DNA of 18,985 nucleotides, taken from contig CATLGL010000011.1 in assembly GCA_949935895.1 (NCBI GenBank), positions 1-18,985 on the forward strand, written 5' to 3'. This document shows positions 7,288 to 16,390 of this stretch, one piece after another. This stretch comes from an uncultured Clostridia bacterium. GTDB taxonomy: Bacteria; Bacillota; Clostridia; TANB77; CAG-508. Each line of letters opens with the position of its first letter. The stretch's first letter is position 1. The notes under the pieces are model-generated. The model was not told the origin of the DNA and searched no databases. It saw only the letters and a list, made by a program, of their open reading frames with translations. Position numbers and translations under genes: made by a program.

Positions 7288-7428
7288 AGCGCCTGAACAA
7301 TATCATTAAATATTGTTGACGAGGTTAGAATTTATCGAATTTTCGGCGGATGGTTCTATGGCACAGTTACTGCCAAAAATACTAGCAAACCATAATAGTA
7401 ATGTTATGAACAAATCTAGTAGAGTAAC
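7288..7428 (+). ncRNA. glmS ribozyme/riboswitch (glucosamine-6-phosphate sensing)
   Basis: This self-cleaving leader cuts its own mRNA when GlcN6P binds, lowering glmS expression. The cleavage-site signature AGCGCC is at 7288-7293 (cut between A7288 and G7289). Next come the hairpin AACAATAT/ATATTGTT, the conserved core GACGAGG (7319-7325) and UUUAUCGAAUUUUCGGCGGA (7331-7350). The outer P4 stem is TACTAG/CTAGTA (near 7380 and 7416) with a CATAA/TTATG apical stem. The end is approximate. It lies directly upstream of glmS, as expected. Confidence 0.93.
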
Positions 7429-7484
7429 TTTTCTTTACATGCTTTCTACTTTTCTATTATAATAATTGAAGGAGGTTTTTTACA

Positions 7485-9323
7485 ATGTGTGGAATTGTAG
7501 GATACATTGGAAACAAAAAAGCAAGTCCTATTTTAATTGATGGACTATTAAAATTAGAATATAGAGGATATGATTCTGCTGGAATCTCTACTATGGAAAA
7601 TGGTTTTATCTCTAATATGAAAGATAAAGGAAGAGTAAAAAATTTATATGAAATTCCTGGAATTGATGATTTAAAAGGAGTAGTTGGTATTGCACATACA
7701 AGATGGGCAACCCATGGAAAACCTGCTAAAGAAAACTCTCATCCTCATATGGATAATCATAATATTTTTAGTGTTGTACACAATGGAATTATTGAAAATT
7801 ATCAAGAATTGAAAGAATTTTTAGTACAAAATGGTTATCATTTTCTTTCTCAAACTGATACAGAAATTATTCCTAATTTAATTCATTACTATTATGTAAA
7901 ACAAGATAAGTGTCATGACAGTTTATTAAAAGCTGTTCATCTTGCTTGTAATGATTTAAAAGGAAGTTATGCTATTGAGGTGCTTTGTAAAGATGCACCA
8001 GATACTTTAATTGTCGCAAGAAAAGATAGCCCTTTAGTAATTGGAGTAGGAGAAGATGAAAACTATGTTTCTTCTGATATTCCAGCAATACTTTCTTATA
8101 CTAAAAACTTTTATTTATTAAATGATGGTGATTTTGCAAAATTATCAAAACATAGTATTTCGTTTTATGATGTAAATTTAGCACCAATTGAAAAGGAATT
8201 AAAAAGTATTGAATGGGATGTTTCTGCTTGTGAAAAAGATGGCTATGAAGATTTCATGTTAAAAGAAATTTATGAACAGCCAAAATCAGTTCGTGAAACA
8301 ATTGGCTCTCGATTAAAAAAAGGAGAAAAAGTAAATTTTGAAGATATTGGTTTTACAAAAGAAACCTTACAGCATTTCCACAAAATTTATTTAGTTGCTT
8401 GTGGTACTGCAATGCATGCTGGTTTAGCCATTAAACCAATGCTTGAAAAGTTATGCCATATTGATGTTATTGTTGATATTGCATCTGAATTTCGTTATCG
8501 TGAGCCTTTAATTGATGATAAGACCTTATGTATTTATATTAGTCAATCTGGAGAAACAGCAGATACTATTGCTGCTTTGAAACTTTCTAAAATGAAAGGA
8601 GCAAAAACTATTGCTATTTCTAATGTAATTGGAAGTTCTATTACAAGAGAAGCAGATTACACTATTTATACCCATGCAGGACCAGAAATTGCAGTTGCCT
8701 CTACAAAGGCCTATACTTCTCAAATTACACTTCTTGCTCTTCTTTGTTTATATTTTGCAGAAGTATTAGAATCCGTTCCTTATGATGTCATTAATACCAT
8801 AAAAGAAGAACTATTATTATTACCAGAAAAAGTATCAGAAGTATTAAAAGATTCTGAACAAATAAAAAATTTTGCAAATAAGGTTTATGAGGAAAAAGAT
8901 ATCTTTTTCTTAGGTAGAGGAACCGACTATACGGTATCTCAAGAAGCTTCTTTAAAATTAAAAGAAATTTCTTATATTCACTCAGAAGCCTATGCTGCAG
9001 GAGAATTAAAGCATGGTCCTATTGCCTTAATTGAAAATGGTATTACTGTAGTTGGTATTTTAACAGACCCAAATTTAGTAGAAAAATCAGTTAGTAATTT
9101 ACAAGAAGTTATTACTCGTGGAGCAAAAACCCTAATTATTACAAACCAAGAAATCAATCAAACCAATTATGATGAAGTTATTACCATTCCTTATACGAAC
9201 CCACTTATTTCGCCAATCCTTTCTATTATTCCTTTGCAACTATTTTCTTACTATATTTCAAAGGAAAAAGGATTAGATGTTGATAAGCCAAGAAACCTTG
9301 CAAAATCTGTAACCGTTGAATAA
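7485..9323 (+). CDS. glmS: Glutamine--fructose-6-phosphate aminotransferase (isomerising)
   Basis: GlmS makes glucosamine-6-phosphate from fructose-6-phosphate and glutamine, the entry to peptidoglycan amino-sugar synthesis. The 612 residues are full length. Cys2 (MCGIVGYIG) is the N-terminal nucleophile of the class II glutamine amidotransferase domain, with HTRWATHG, HNGIIENY and SQTDTEIIPNLI marking its active site. Two SIS sugar-isomerase domains follow (CGTAMHAG, ISQSGETADT, STKAYTSQ, then AAGELKHGPIALIE). The C-terminus DVDKPRNLAKSVTVE is the family's conserved tail. A GGAGG binding site precedes the ATG. It is controlled by the ribozyme upstream and ends at a bidirectional terminator. 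No in-frame CGG occurs. Confidence 0.98.
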   Translation: MCGIVGYIGNKKASPILIDGLLKLEYRGYDSAGISTMENGFISNMKDKGRVKNLYEIPGIDDLKGVVGIAHTRWATHGKPAKENSHPHMDNHNIFSVVHNGIIENYQELKEFLVQNGYHFLSQTDTEIIPNLIHYYYVKQDKCHDSLLKAVHLACNDLKGSYAIEVLCKDAPDTLIVARKDSPLVIGVGEDENYVSSDIPAILSYTKNFYLLNDGDFAKLSKHSISFYDVNLAPIEKELKSIEWDVSACEKDGYEDFMLKEIYEQPKSVRETIGSRLKKGEKVNFEDIGFTKETLQHFHKIYLVACGTAMHAGLAIKPMLEKLCHIDVIVDIASEFRYREPLIDDKTLCIYISQSGETADTIAALKLSKMKGAKTIAISNVIGSSITREADYTIYTHAGPEIAVASTKAYTSQITLLALLCLYFAEVLESVPYDVINTIKEELLLLPEKVSEVLKDSEQIKNFANKVYEEKDIFFLGRGTDYTVSQEASLKLKEISYIHSEAYAAGELKHGPIALIENGITVVGILTDPNLVEKSVSNLQEVITRGAKTLIITNQEINQTNYDEVITIPYTNPLISPILSIIPLQLFSYYISKEKGLDVDKPRNLAKSVTVE

Positions 9324-9324
9324 A

Positions 9325-9362
9325 AGAAACAGGAAGCGTTTTTTTGCGCTTCCTGCTTCTTT
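9325..9362. terminator. Bidirectional terminator between convergent genes
   Basis: The stem CAGGAAGCG/CGCTTCCTG (9330-9338 with 9347-9355) is extended by AAGAA/TTCTT and flanked by T-rich tracts on both strands. It serves glmS (plus) and the prepilin-like gene (minus, stop at 9371). Confidence 0.85.
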
Positions 9363-9370
9363 TATTTGAC

Positions 9371-10541
9371 TTACTCACTTATTTCCCATGCACCACTTTC
9401 ATTTTGTCCACTTGTCTTAACATTTGGTTTTAAGTAAACGATAGAACAAATACTCAAATCATATTCCCCATCTTTCCATTCATGTGCATTACCTCCACCT
9501 ATAGTTTCTGGAAAAACAAACCCTTCATATGTATCATGTACACAAAAAACTGTAAACCCTGATAAATCTGAACGTGAATCTATCGCTCGAGATGCTATCC
9601 AATATGAGATATAACTAGCATTCGTTTTATTTCTAAATAACGTTTGATAACTAGCTGTTAAATCTTTTAAAGCTTCTGAACCTATATACCAGTAAGTTGT
9701 ATATACATCGCTTCTATTTACTGCTCCTGTTGACTTTCCATCTTGTGTTGCTTTTGTTGGATAAAAGATAGAATGTGTGTAGGAATTTCCATAGTTATAT
9801 GTTGTTCCTTCTGTATCTGAAGTTGTAAATGTTGTTGGCTCATATCCTGTTATTTTATTGATGTCATCTACATTGATACTTCTTGCCCCACTTCCTGTAA
9901 TTGTTCCTCTATCTATTCCTTCAACCACATCTCCTGTTTCATAAGTAAATGTTTTTGTAGTATCTGCTCCTACTCCATATCCATAAACCTTGCAAATTTC
10001 ATTTAACTCTTGTTCTGCATATAAATATCCTATGGCTCCTTTCATAGTAAAACCAACTCCTGCATTATTCTTAATTGGTTCACTAATTAGTATTACCTCT
10101 CCTGTGTTTTCGTTTTTGCTTAATACTCTCCATTCAATTGAATTGTTTGCTGTAAAGGTTTGTTCTGAATGTCCATTTCCATGGGATGGTCCACTTCCCA
10201 CTGGTGATGTGTATGTTAATTTACTAGTATCTGTTACTCCTTTTGTTGGGTCATATGCTACATAATCTCCTACTTGCACTTTCTTTGCTAAAGCATTTTC
10301 TGGTAAATTTCTGTATTCCTCCATTTATAATTCCTTCTGCCTCACTTGTAATTTTATCTAACATATTATCCTCATAACTTGCAGCATTGGTATAGTTTCT
10401 TCCTGCCGCTTGTGCCATTTTGAAAATTCCTCTTTCTCCTAGTACTAAATTTAACGTAATTCCTGCTAGTATTAAAAGCACAATTATCGTGATTACTAAA
10501 GCTATCAATGTAATCGCTCTGTTTTCTCTTACCTTTTTCAT
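9371..10541 (-). CDS. Prepilin-like secreted surface protein, split by a +1 frameshift
   Basis: The N-terminal frame begins MKKVRENRAITLIALVITI (ATG 10539-10541, weak GGGA binding site). It has a type IV prepilin-like segment: a basic leader, then a long hydrophobic helix without the Glu5 of classical pilins. It continues to EGIINGG, then runs out of frame and stops at 10251. The second frame (from about 10324) carries on as EYRNLPENALAKKVQVGDYVAYD and an extracellular domain (WRVLSKNENTGEVILISE, GARSINVDDINKITGYE, SYISYWIASRA) ending at 9371. Together they make about 389 aa, and this combination of modules is familiar from clostridial surface proteins. One extra base near 10316-10325 (GGAGGAATAC) separates the frames. 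No CGG is involved, so this may be a mutation, an assembly error or translational restart at the internal ATG. Function is unknown. Confidence 0.6.
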
Positions 10542-10663
10542 TGGTATTCCCATTTCCATATTTTGTTACGTATACATAGTTTAATACATTCTCTTTTTTA
10601 ATATTATGTATCATTTCTCGTTATCTCATTCTACTATTCACACGCACTTTATTTTATGGTACT

Positions 10664-10693
10664 ATTTTATCTTTACTTATATTACTTTGTCAA
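10664..10693 (-). promoter_or_regulatory. Promoter of the prepilin-like gene
   Basis: On the minus strand TTGACA (10688-10693), 18 bases and TAAAAT (10664-10669). The spacer contains GTAATATAAGT, also found in the promoter of the repeat protein at 18901-18929. The leader is more than 100 bases. Confidence 0.65.
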
Positions 10694-10780
10694 TGTTTTT
10701 TCTTTTACATTTGTGTATTATTAGCATATGGCATGAAATATCGAAAAATATAGTTTGCTTTTATAAATTTATAAATATTA

Positions 10781-10835
10781 TATTAAAAATAAAAATTCAG
10801 AATTGCTAAGCAATTCTGAATTTTTATTTTTAATA
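10781..10835 (-). terminator. Long-hairpin terminator of groES-groEL
   Basis: A 26-bp perfect stem (10781-10806 with 10810-10835) has a 3-base loop and T-rich tracts (TTTTTATTTTT) on the minus side. It includes the groEL stop codon at 10830-10832. Confidence 0.85.
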
Positions 10836-12464
10836 CATTCCGCCCATATCTGCTGGCATATCATTATGTCCACAACTACATGATTTTTCTTCTTTTTTAT
10901 CAGTCACGATACTTTCTGTTGTAAGTACCATTGATGCAATGCTTGCTGCATTTTGAAGTGCTGTTCTTGTTACTTTTGTTGGGTCAACAACCCCTACTTT
11001 TTTCATATCTACATAACTGTTGTTTGATGCATCAAACCCAAATCCTGTATCACTATTTTTTACTTTTTCTAGAATAACTGCTGGCTCTAATCCTGCATTG
11101 ATAGCAATTTGCTTTACTGGTTCTTCTAATGCTTTTAGTACTATTCTTGCTCCTAATTTTTCATCGTCTTTTAAGTCCTTTGCCACTTCTTCTACTTTTT
11201 TACTGATGTTAACATAGGCAGTTCCTCCACCAGCTACAATTCCTTCTTCTACTGCTGCTTTTGTTGCAGATAGAGCATCCTCTATTCTTAATTTCTTTTC
11301 CTTCATTTCTACTTCTGTTGCTGCACCAACTTGAATAACTGCCACACCTCCTGCAATTTTAGCTAATCTTTCTTGCAATTTTTCAGTATCGTATTCACTT
11401 GTTGTTTCTGCTAAACCTGCACGAATTTGTTTTACTCTTTCTGCAATTTTTTCTTTGTCTCCTGCTCCATCAACAATAATTGTATTTTCTTTTTGAACTT
11501 TTACTTGTTTTGCTCTACCTAATTGTTCAATAGTTGTATCTTTTAATTCTAGTCCTAAATCTGATGTAATAACTTCTCCTCCTGTAAGAACTGCTATATC
11601 TTCTAACATTTCTTTTCTTCTGTCTCCATATCCTGGTGCTTTTACTGCTACTACATTTAATACTCCTCTTAATTTATTTAAAATTAATGTTGATAATGCT
11701 TCTCCTTCAATATCATCACAAATGATAACTAGTTTTCCTGATGCTTGCATTAGGCTTTCTAATAATGGTAAGATTTCTTGAATGTTGCTTATTTTTTTAT
11801 CAGTGATTAAGATGTATGGATTATCCATAATAGCTTCCATTTTTTCAGTATCTGTTGCCATGTATGGAGATACATATCCTTTATCAAATTGCATTCCTTC
11901 AACTACATCTACATAAGTATTTGATGTTTTTGATTCCTCAATAGTAATTACCCCATCTTTTGATACTTTTTCCATAGCATCTGCAATTAGAACTCCTATT
12001 TCTTTGTTATTTGCAGAAATAGTTGCTACTCTTGCAATATCTTCTTTTCCATTTACATTAGAACTAATGGTTTTTAATTCTTCTACTGCTACTTCAACTG
12101 CTTTATCGATTCCTCTTTTAATTGCCATTGGGTCTCCTCCTGCTGCTACGTTTTTTACACCTTCTTTAATCATGGATTGTGCAAGAACAGTTGCTGTTGT
12201 TGTTCCATCTCCTGCTACATCATTGGTTTTAGTTGATACTTCTTTTACTAATCTTGCTCCCATATTTTCATATGGGTCATCTAGTTCTATTTCTTTTGCA
12301 ATGGTTACACCATCATTTGTAATAAGTGGTGCTCCAAAGCTTTTATCTAATACTACATTTCTTCCTTTTGGTCCTAAGGTTACTTTTACTGTGTCTGCTA
12401 ATTTATTCACACCATCTAATAATTTTTTTCTGGCTTCTTCGCCATATTTAATTTCCTTTGCCAT
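10830..12464 (-). CDS. groEL: Chaperonin GroEL (60 kDa)
   Basis: GroEL folds client proteins in an ATP-driven double ring capped by GroES. The 544 residues are full length. MAKEIKYGEEARKKLLDG at the start, the ATP-binding region TLGPKGRNVVLDKSFG and DGVTIAKEIE, AGDGTTTATVLAQ with the catalytic aspartate, and the hinge GGGTAYVN are all present. The tail SCSCGHNDMPADMGGMY keeps the Gly-Gly-Met end. I place the start at the ATG 12462-12464, preceded by AAAGGATGG; an in-frame extension to 12584 is unlike any GroEL and includes an untranslated CGG. It follows groES after an unusually long 183-base spacer, presumably on one transcript. Confidence 0.97.
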   Translation of the reverse strand: MAKEIKYGEEARKKLLDGVNKLADTVKVTLGPKGRNVVLDKSFGAPLITNDGVTIAKEIELDDPYENMGARLVKEVSTKTNDVAGDGTTTATVLAQSMIKEGVKNVAAGGDPMAIKRGIDKAVEVAVEELKTISSNVNGKEDIARVATISANNKEIGVLIADAMEKVSKDGVITIEESKTSNTYVDVVEGMQFDKGYVSPYMATDTEKMEAIMDNPYILITDKKISNIQEILPLLESLMQASGKLVIICDDIEGEALSTLILNKLRGVLNVVAVKAPGYGDRRKEMLEDIAVLTGGEVITSDLGLELKDTTIEQLGRAKQVKVQKENTIIVDGAGDKEKIAERVKQIRAGLAETTSEYDTEKLQERLAKIAGGVAVIQVGAATEVEMKEKKLRIEDALSATKAAVEEGIVAGGGTAYVNISKKVEEVAKDLKDDEKLGARIVLKALEEPVKQIAINAGLEPAVILEKVKNSDTGFGFDASNNSYVDMKKVGVVDPTKVTRTALQNAASIASMVLTTESIVTDKKEEKSCSCGHNDMPADMGGMY

Positions 12465-12647
12465 TTTTATTTCCATCCTTTCTTTTTCTTTGTGAGTTTC
12501 TACTCTTATTTCTGCTCCCATGTGATATATATTTAATTTTCTACATGTAACCCTTCCAAGTTCAAGTGTATTTCCCCGTCTCAAAGGACTGTTAGGGATT
12601 GCATTCTGAAAATGAAATACATATCACAATCGTGCTAGTTTATACGA

Positions 12648-12932
12648 TTATTCAACAACTGCCAATATATCATTTTCTCTTACGATAATTAGCTCCTCTT
12701 CTTCATATTTTACTTCTGTTCCTGAATATTTGCTAACAACAACTTTATCTCCTGTTTTCACTTCTAATGGAACGATTTTTCCATCTTGTTTTAATCCTGG
12801 TCCTACTGCAATAACTTCTGCAATTTGTGGTTTTTCCTTACTATTTGCAGAAAGAATAATTCCACTTTTAGTGGTTTCCTCACTTTCCATCATTTTGATG
12901 ACAACTCTGTCTTGTAATGGTCTTAACATCAC
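12648..12932 (-). CDS. groES: Co-chaperonin GroES (10 kDa)
   Basis: GroES forms the heptameric lid on GroEL. The 94 residues match the family: LRPLQDRVVIKMMESEETTKSGIIL at the start, where the mobile GroEL-binding loop lies (about 17-32). AEVIAVGPG, VKTGDKVVVSKYSGTEVKYE and ENDILAVVE follow. The ATG is preceded by AAAGGAGGGAAAAGTG, a strong binding site. It is first in the groES-groEL operon, behind a promoter and a CIRCE element. No in-frame CGG is present. Confidence 0.97.
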   Translation of the reverse strand: MMLRPLQDRVVIKMMESEETTKSGIILSANSKEKPQIAEVIAVGPGLKQDGKIVPLEVKTGDKVVVSKYSGTEVKYEEEELIIVRENDILAVVE

Positions 12933-12989
12933 TTTTCCCTCCTTTAAAATTTGAAGAATTTTATATTTTCTTGTTTTTGTATTTTCATA

Positions 12990-13016
12990 TTAGCACTCTA
13001 TTTCTTCGACTGCTAA
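12990..13016. promoter_or_regulatory. CIRCE operator (HrcA binding site)
   Basis: TTAGCACTC (12990-12998), a 9-base spacer and GACTGCTAA (13008-13016) match the CIRCE palindrome TTAGCACTC-N9-GAGTGCTAA at all but one position. It lies between the promoter and groES. HrcA is expected to repress here except under heat stress. Confidence 0.93.
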
Positions 13017-13017
13017 T

Positions 13018-13046
13018 AATTTATACCCAATGCTTATAAATGTCAA
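13018..13046 (-). promoter_or_regulatory. groES-groEL promoter
   Basis: On the minus strand a perfect TTGACA (13041-13046), 17 bases and TAAATT (13018-13023). An alternative TATAAA (13020-13025) has a 15-base spacer. CIRCE begins immediately downstream. Confidence 0.75.
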
Positions 13047-13078
13047 TAGTTTTTACTAAAATTCACATAGTTTTCACA

Positions 13079-13112
13079 AAAATCTGCTCATACTATTGTA
13101 TGAGCAGATTTT
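13079..13112 (-). terminator. pyrG terminator
   Basis: The perfect 15-bp stem AAAATCTGCTCATAC (13079-13093) pairs with 13098-13112 across a 4-base loop. A short T run follows on the minus strand. Confidence 0.8.
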
Positions 13113-13116
13113 GGAT

Positions 13117-14727
13117 TTATGTTTTTTTATTTTCCATTGCAGCCTTTACTAATGCTTTAAATAATGGCGCTGGACGGTTTGGTCTTGATTTGAATTCTGG
13201 GTGAAATTGTCCTGCTATAAAGAATGGATGTGATGGAATTTCTACAATTTCCACTAGTCTTCCATCTGGTGATGCTCCTGAGCAAATCATTCCTGCTTGT
13301 TCAATTCTTTCTTTATAGTCATTATTAAATTCAAAACGATGTCTATGTCTTTCTGAAATATTATTTTCTCCATAGATACTTTTTGCTATGGTATTGTCTT
13401 TTATTGTACAAGGATAGGTTCCAAGTCTCATGGTTCCACCTTTTTTATTGATTCCTATTTGAGCATCCATAATATGAATTACTGGATTTTTACAAATCTC
13501 ATCAAATTCTGCAGAATTTGCATCTTCTAATCCTAATACATCTCTTGCAAATTCTACTACTGCCATCTGCATTCCTAAACAAATTCCTAAAAATGGAATT
13601 TTATTTTCTCTTGCATAGCGAATCGTCTGAATTTTCCCTTCTATTCCGCGGTTTCCAAATCCTCCTGGTACAATAATTCCATCTATCCCTTGTAATACTA
13701 CTTTTGCATTTTCTTTGGTTACTGTCTCTGAATCAATAAATTTTATTTTTGTTTTTACATGGTTTGCAAACCCTGCATGGGTAATGCTTTCTGCAACAGA
13801 AAGATAGGAATCTTCTAACTGAATGTATTTTCCAACTATAGCAATGGTAACTACATTTTCTTCCTTAATATTTCGAATATTTTTAATCATTTCTTCCCAT
13901 TCATGATTATCTGGTCTTCTTTCTTCTAACTGTAGCTTTTTACATACCTCGCTTGCAAGTCCCGCCTCTTCTAGCATAAGTGGTACAGCATATAAACAGT
14001 CAGCTGTTTTATTTGGAATAACACTCGTTTTTCGAACATTACAAAACATAGCTAGTTTATCTTTTATTGCTTCTGGAATATCCGTTTCTGTTCTACATAC
14101 TAAAATATCTGGTTTAATACCTAAACTTTGTAATTCTTTTACAGAATGTTGTGTTGGTTTAGATTTTATTTCATTTGAGCCAAATATGTATGGTAATAGT
14201 GTAACATGGATATAAACTACATCCTCTGGATTTTTTTCTAGCCCTATTTGACGAATTGCTTCTAAAAAAGGTAAGCTTTCAATGTCTCCTACTGTTCCTC
14301 CAATTTCTGTAATGACAATATCGATATCATCTTGTTCAAAGCTATATACATTTTCTTTAATTTCATTTGTAATATGAGGAATAACTTGTACTGTTCTTCC
14401 TAAGTAATCTCCTTTTCTTTCTTTTTCAATTACATTGGAATAAATTCTTCCTGTTGTAATACTAGAATTTTTAGTTAAATTTTCGTCAACAAAACGTTCA
14501 TAATGTCCCAAGTCCAAATCTGTTTCTGCTCCATCATCTGTTACAAATACTTCCCCATGTTCAAATGGACTCATGGTACCTGGATCAATATTAATATAAG
14601 GGTCAAACTTTTGGATGGTTACTTTATATCCCCTATTCTTTAGTAATCTTCCTAGCGATGCAGCTGTAATCCCTTTTCCAAGTCCTGATACAACTCCACC
14701 TGTAACAAATACATATTTTGTGTTCAT
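13117..14727 (-). CDS. pyrG: CTP synthase
   Basis: PyrG converts UTP, ATP and glutamine to CTP. The amidoligase domain opens with KYVFVTGGVVSGLGKGITAASLG, holding the P-loop, followed by QKFDPYINIDPGTMSPFEHGE and EIGGTVGDIESLPFLEA. The C-terminal class I glutamine amidotransferase domain has the oxyanion strand IIVPGGFGNRG, the nucleophile elbow PFLGICLGMQ with its cysteine, and HPEFKSRP with catalytic His and Glu. I prefer the ATG at 14725-14727 (MNTKYVF, 536 aa) because GGAG lies about 11 bases ahead; for the ATG at 14734-14736 (539 aa) it is only 2 bases away. A promoter plus an intrinsic-terminator leader precede it, so attenuation is likely. Confidence 0.97.
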   Translation of the reverse strand: MNTKYVFVTGGVVSGLGKGITAASLGRLLKNRGYKVTIQKFDPYINIDPGTMSPFEHGEVFVTDDGAETDLDLGHYERFVDENLTKNSSITTGRIYSNVIEKERKGDYLGRTVQVIPHITNEIKENVYSFEQDDIDIVITEIGGTVGDIESLPFLEAIRQIGLEKNPEDVVYIHVTLLPYIFGSNEIKSKPTQHSVKELQSLGIKPDILVCRTETDIPEAIKDKLAMFCNVRKTSVIPNKTADCLYAVPLMLEEAGLASEVCKKLQLEERRPDNHEWEEMIKNIRNIKEENVVTIAIVGKYIQLEDSYLSVAESITHAGFANHVKTKIKFIDSETVTKENAKVVLQGIDGIIVPGGFGNRGIEGKIQTIRYARENKIPFLGICLGMQMAVVEFARDVLGLEDANSAEFDEICKNPVIHIMDAQIGINKKGGTMRLGTYPCTIKDNTIAKSIYGENNISERHRHRFEFNNDYKERIEQAGMICSGASPDGRLVEIVEIPSHPFFIAGQFHPEFKSRPNRPAPLFKALVKAAMENKKT

Positions 14728-14753
14728 TTTCCCCATCTCTCCTTTTTTAAAAT

Positions 14754-14802
14754 AAAAAAACAGATTAAAAAAATTCCTGAAAAATCGGTTTTTTTTTAAT
14801 CT
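14754..14802 (-). terminator. Leader attenuator of pyrG
   Basis: On the minus strand AGATT with nine As and CC, a 9-base loop, then GG, AA, seven Ts and AATCT form an A/U-rich hairpin (14762-14802). It is followed by G and seven Ts (14754-14760). It sits between the pyrG promoter and start codon, so transcription must pass it. In Bacillus subtilis pyrG is attenuated by CTP-dependent reiterative G addition; here the start region lacks a GGG run. Confidence 0.65.
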
Positions 14803-14823
14803 ATTCTTTACTTCTATGTTATT

Positions 14824-14852
14824 AGTTTATCATTCTTATGGATAAATTGCAA
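14824..14852 (-). promoter_or_regulatory. pyrG promoter
   Basis: On the minus strand TTGCAA (14847-14852), 17 bases and TAAACT (14824-14829), with TGA directly before it as an extended -10. It lies after the purF stop and before the attenuator. Confidence 0.7.
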
Positions 14853-14910
14853 CATTTTTTTACATTTTTTTATAATTCTTGTTACCATTCAGATTTGCTT
14901 CTTCATTTCA

Positions 14911-16329
14911 TTAAAATATTTTTTCAAATCGGTCTTTTTGAATTTCATCTGGTACTTCAATTGGATATTTGCCTGTAAAGCATCCTGTACAAAATCCATT
15001 TCTATTAGATTTTTTGGCAATTTCTAATAAACTCTCTATGTTTAAGTATTCTAAAGAATCAGCACCTATTTCTTTTCTAATTTCTTCTATGGTTTTATTA
15101 TTAGCAATTAGATGTTCTTTACTTGCTACATCAGTTCCAAAATAGCAAATATCTGTATATGCTGGAGAAGCAATACGTAAATGTACCTCTTTTGCTCCTG
15201 CCTTTTTAAGAGTTTGTATAATTCTGGTAATTGTTGTTCCTCTTACAATTGAATCATCTACTAATACAATTTTTCTATCTTTTACATTTTCTTTAATTGG
15301 ATTTAATTTTAATGCTACTTTACTTTTTCTTTGTGCTTGTGTGGGAAGAATAAAAGTTCTTCCTATATATTTACTTTTTACAAATACCATATCATATGGT
15401 ATTTTAGATTCTTTTGAATAACCAAGTGCTGCATCATTCCCTGAATCTGGAACACCTGCTACAATATCAGCATCAACTGGTGCTTGACGAGCTAAATATT
15501 TTCCTACTTCTTTTCGAAATTTATGAACATTTAGACCATCAATTGTTGAATCTGGTCTTGCTAAATAAATATACTCAAAAATACACAATCCCTCGTTTTT
15601 CTCATTGGCATAAAAGTAAGATGTTACTTTGTTATCTGTTACAATAACCATTTCTCCTGGTTCAATATCTCTTACAAATTCAGCTCCAACTGTGTCTAAT
15701 GCACAACTTTCAGAAGCAAATATAATGTTATCTCCTAATTTTCCCATACACAAAGGACGAAACCCCTGTGGATCTCTTAGAGCAATTAGCTTTTTTGAAG
15801 ACATTACTAGTAATGAATAAGCTCCTTTTATATATTTTACTGCATTTTTTACTGCCTCTTCTACACTATGTGTTTTTAATCTTTCTCTTGCAATTAAATA
15901 GGCAATTACTTCTGTATCACTTGTTGAATTAAAAATAGCTCCTGCATTTTGTAATTCATCTTTCAAATCCATTGCATTAGTTAAGTTTCCATTATGTACA
16001 ATGCTAAGATTTCCTTTAGCATATCTAGTTACAATTGGTTGTGCGTTTTCCTTTTTTGGTGCTCCTGTTGTAGAATAACGAACATGACCAATTCCCATTT
16101 TTCCTTTTGGTAAAGTATCTAAAATATGTGGCTTGAATACATTCGAAACAAGTCCTATATCTTTATGATAAGAAACTACTCCCCCACTATTTATAGCAAT
16201 TCCGCAAGCCTCTTCTCCTCGATGTTGTAAACTAGAAAGCCCTGCACAAATTACTTGTGCTAACTCTTCTTCGTTTTCCATTGAATACATTCCAAAAATT
16301 CCACATTCCTCTTTTAATTTACGAAACAT
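14911..16329 (-). CDS. purF: Amidophosphoribosyltransferase (Fe-S type)
   Basis: PurF transfers ammonia from glutamine to PRPP, the committed step of purine synthesis. The 472 residues begin with a short propeptide MFRKLKEE that would be removed to expose Cys9 (CGIFGMYS), the nucleophile of the N-terminal amidotransferase domain. HRGEEACGI, GHVRYSTTG and VHNGNL are further active-site segments. The phosphoribosyltransferase domain has IVLVDDSIVRGTT (354-366), the PRPP loop. Cysteines 249, 395, 447 and 450 fit the four ligands of the oxygen-sensitive 4Fe-4S cluster of the Bacillus type. AGGGAG precedes the ATG by 9 bases. It is divergent from purN, with a TATAAT (16402-16407, minus) inside an 11-bp inverted repeat. 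Confidence 0.97.
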   Translation of the reverse strand: MFRKLKEECGIFGMYSMENEEELAQVICAGLSSLQHRGEEACGIAINSGGVVSYHKDIGLVSNVFKPHILDTLPKGKMGIGHVRYSTTGAPKKENAQPIVTRYAKGNLSIVHNGNLTNAMDLKDELQNAGAIFNSTSDTEVIAYLIARERLKTHSVEEAVKNAVKYIKGAYSLLVMSSKKLIALRDPQGFRPLCMGKLGDNIIFASESCALDTVGAEFVRDIEPGEMVIVTDNKVTSYFYANEKNEGLCIFEYIYLARPDSTIDGLNVHKFRKEVGKYLARQAPVDADIVAGVPDSGNDAALGYSKESKIPYDMVFVKSKYIGRTFILPTQAQRKSKVALKLNPIKENVKDRKIVLVDDSIVRGTTITRIIQTLKKAGAKEVHLRIASPAYTDICYFGTDVASKEHLIANNKTIEEIRKEIGADSLEYLNIESLLEIAKKSNRNGFCTGCFTGKYPIEVPDEIQKDRFEKIF

Positions 16330-16390
16330 TGATTTGCACTCCCTTGTACCAAAATTTGTCCTTTTCTATCATTTTTTATCCTTTTTTTGC

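Noticed and set aside
10372..10614. Separate 80-residue minus-strand frame (MIHNIKKENVLN...)
   Set aside because: It has no ribosome binding site, and most of it is the out-of-frame shadow of the prepilin-like hydrophobic segment.
12465..12584. N-terminal extension of groEL (MRRGNTLELG...)
   Set aside because: No GroEL has such a leader, the internal ATG at 12464 has a binding site and the canonical MAKEIKYGEEAR start, so the extension and its CGG are untranslated.
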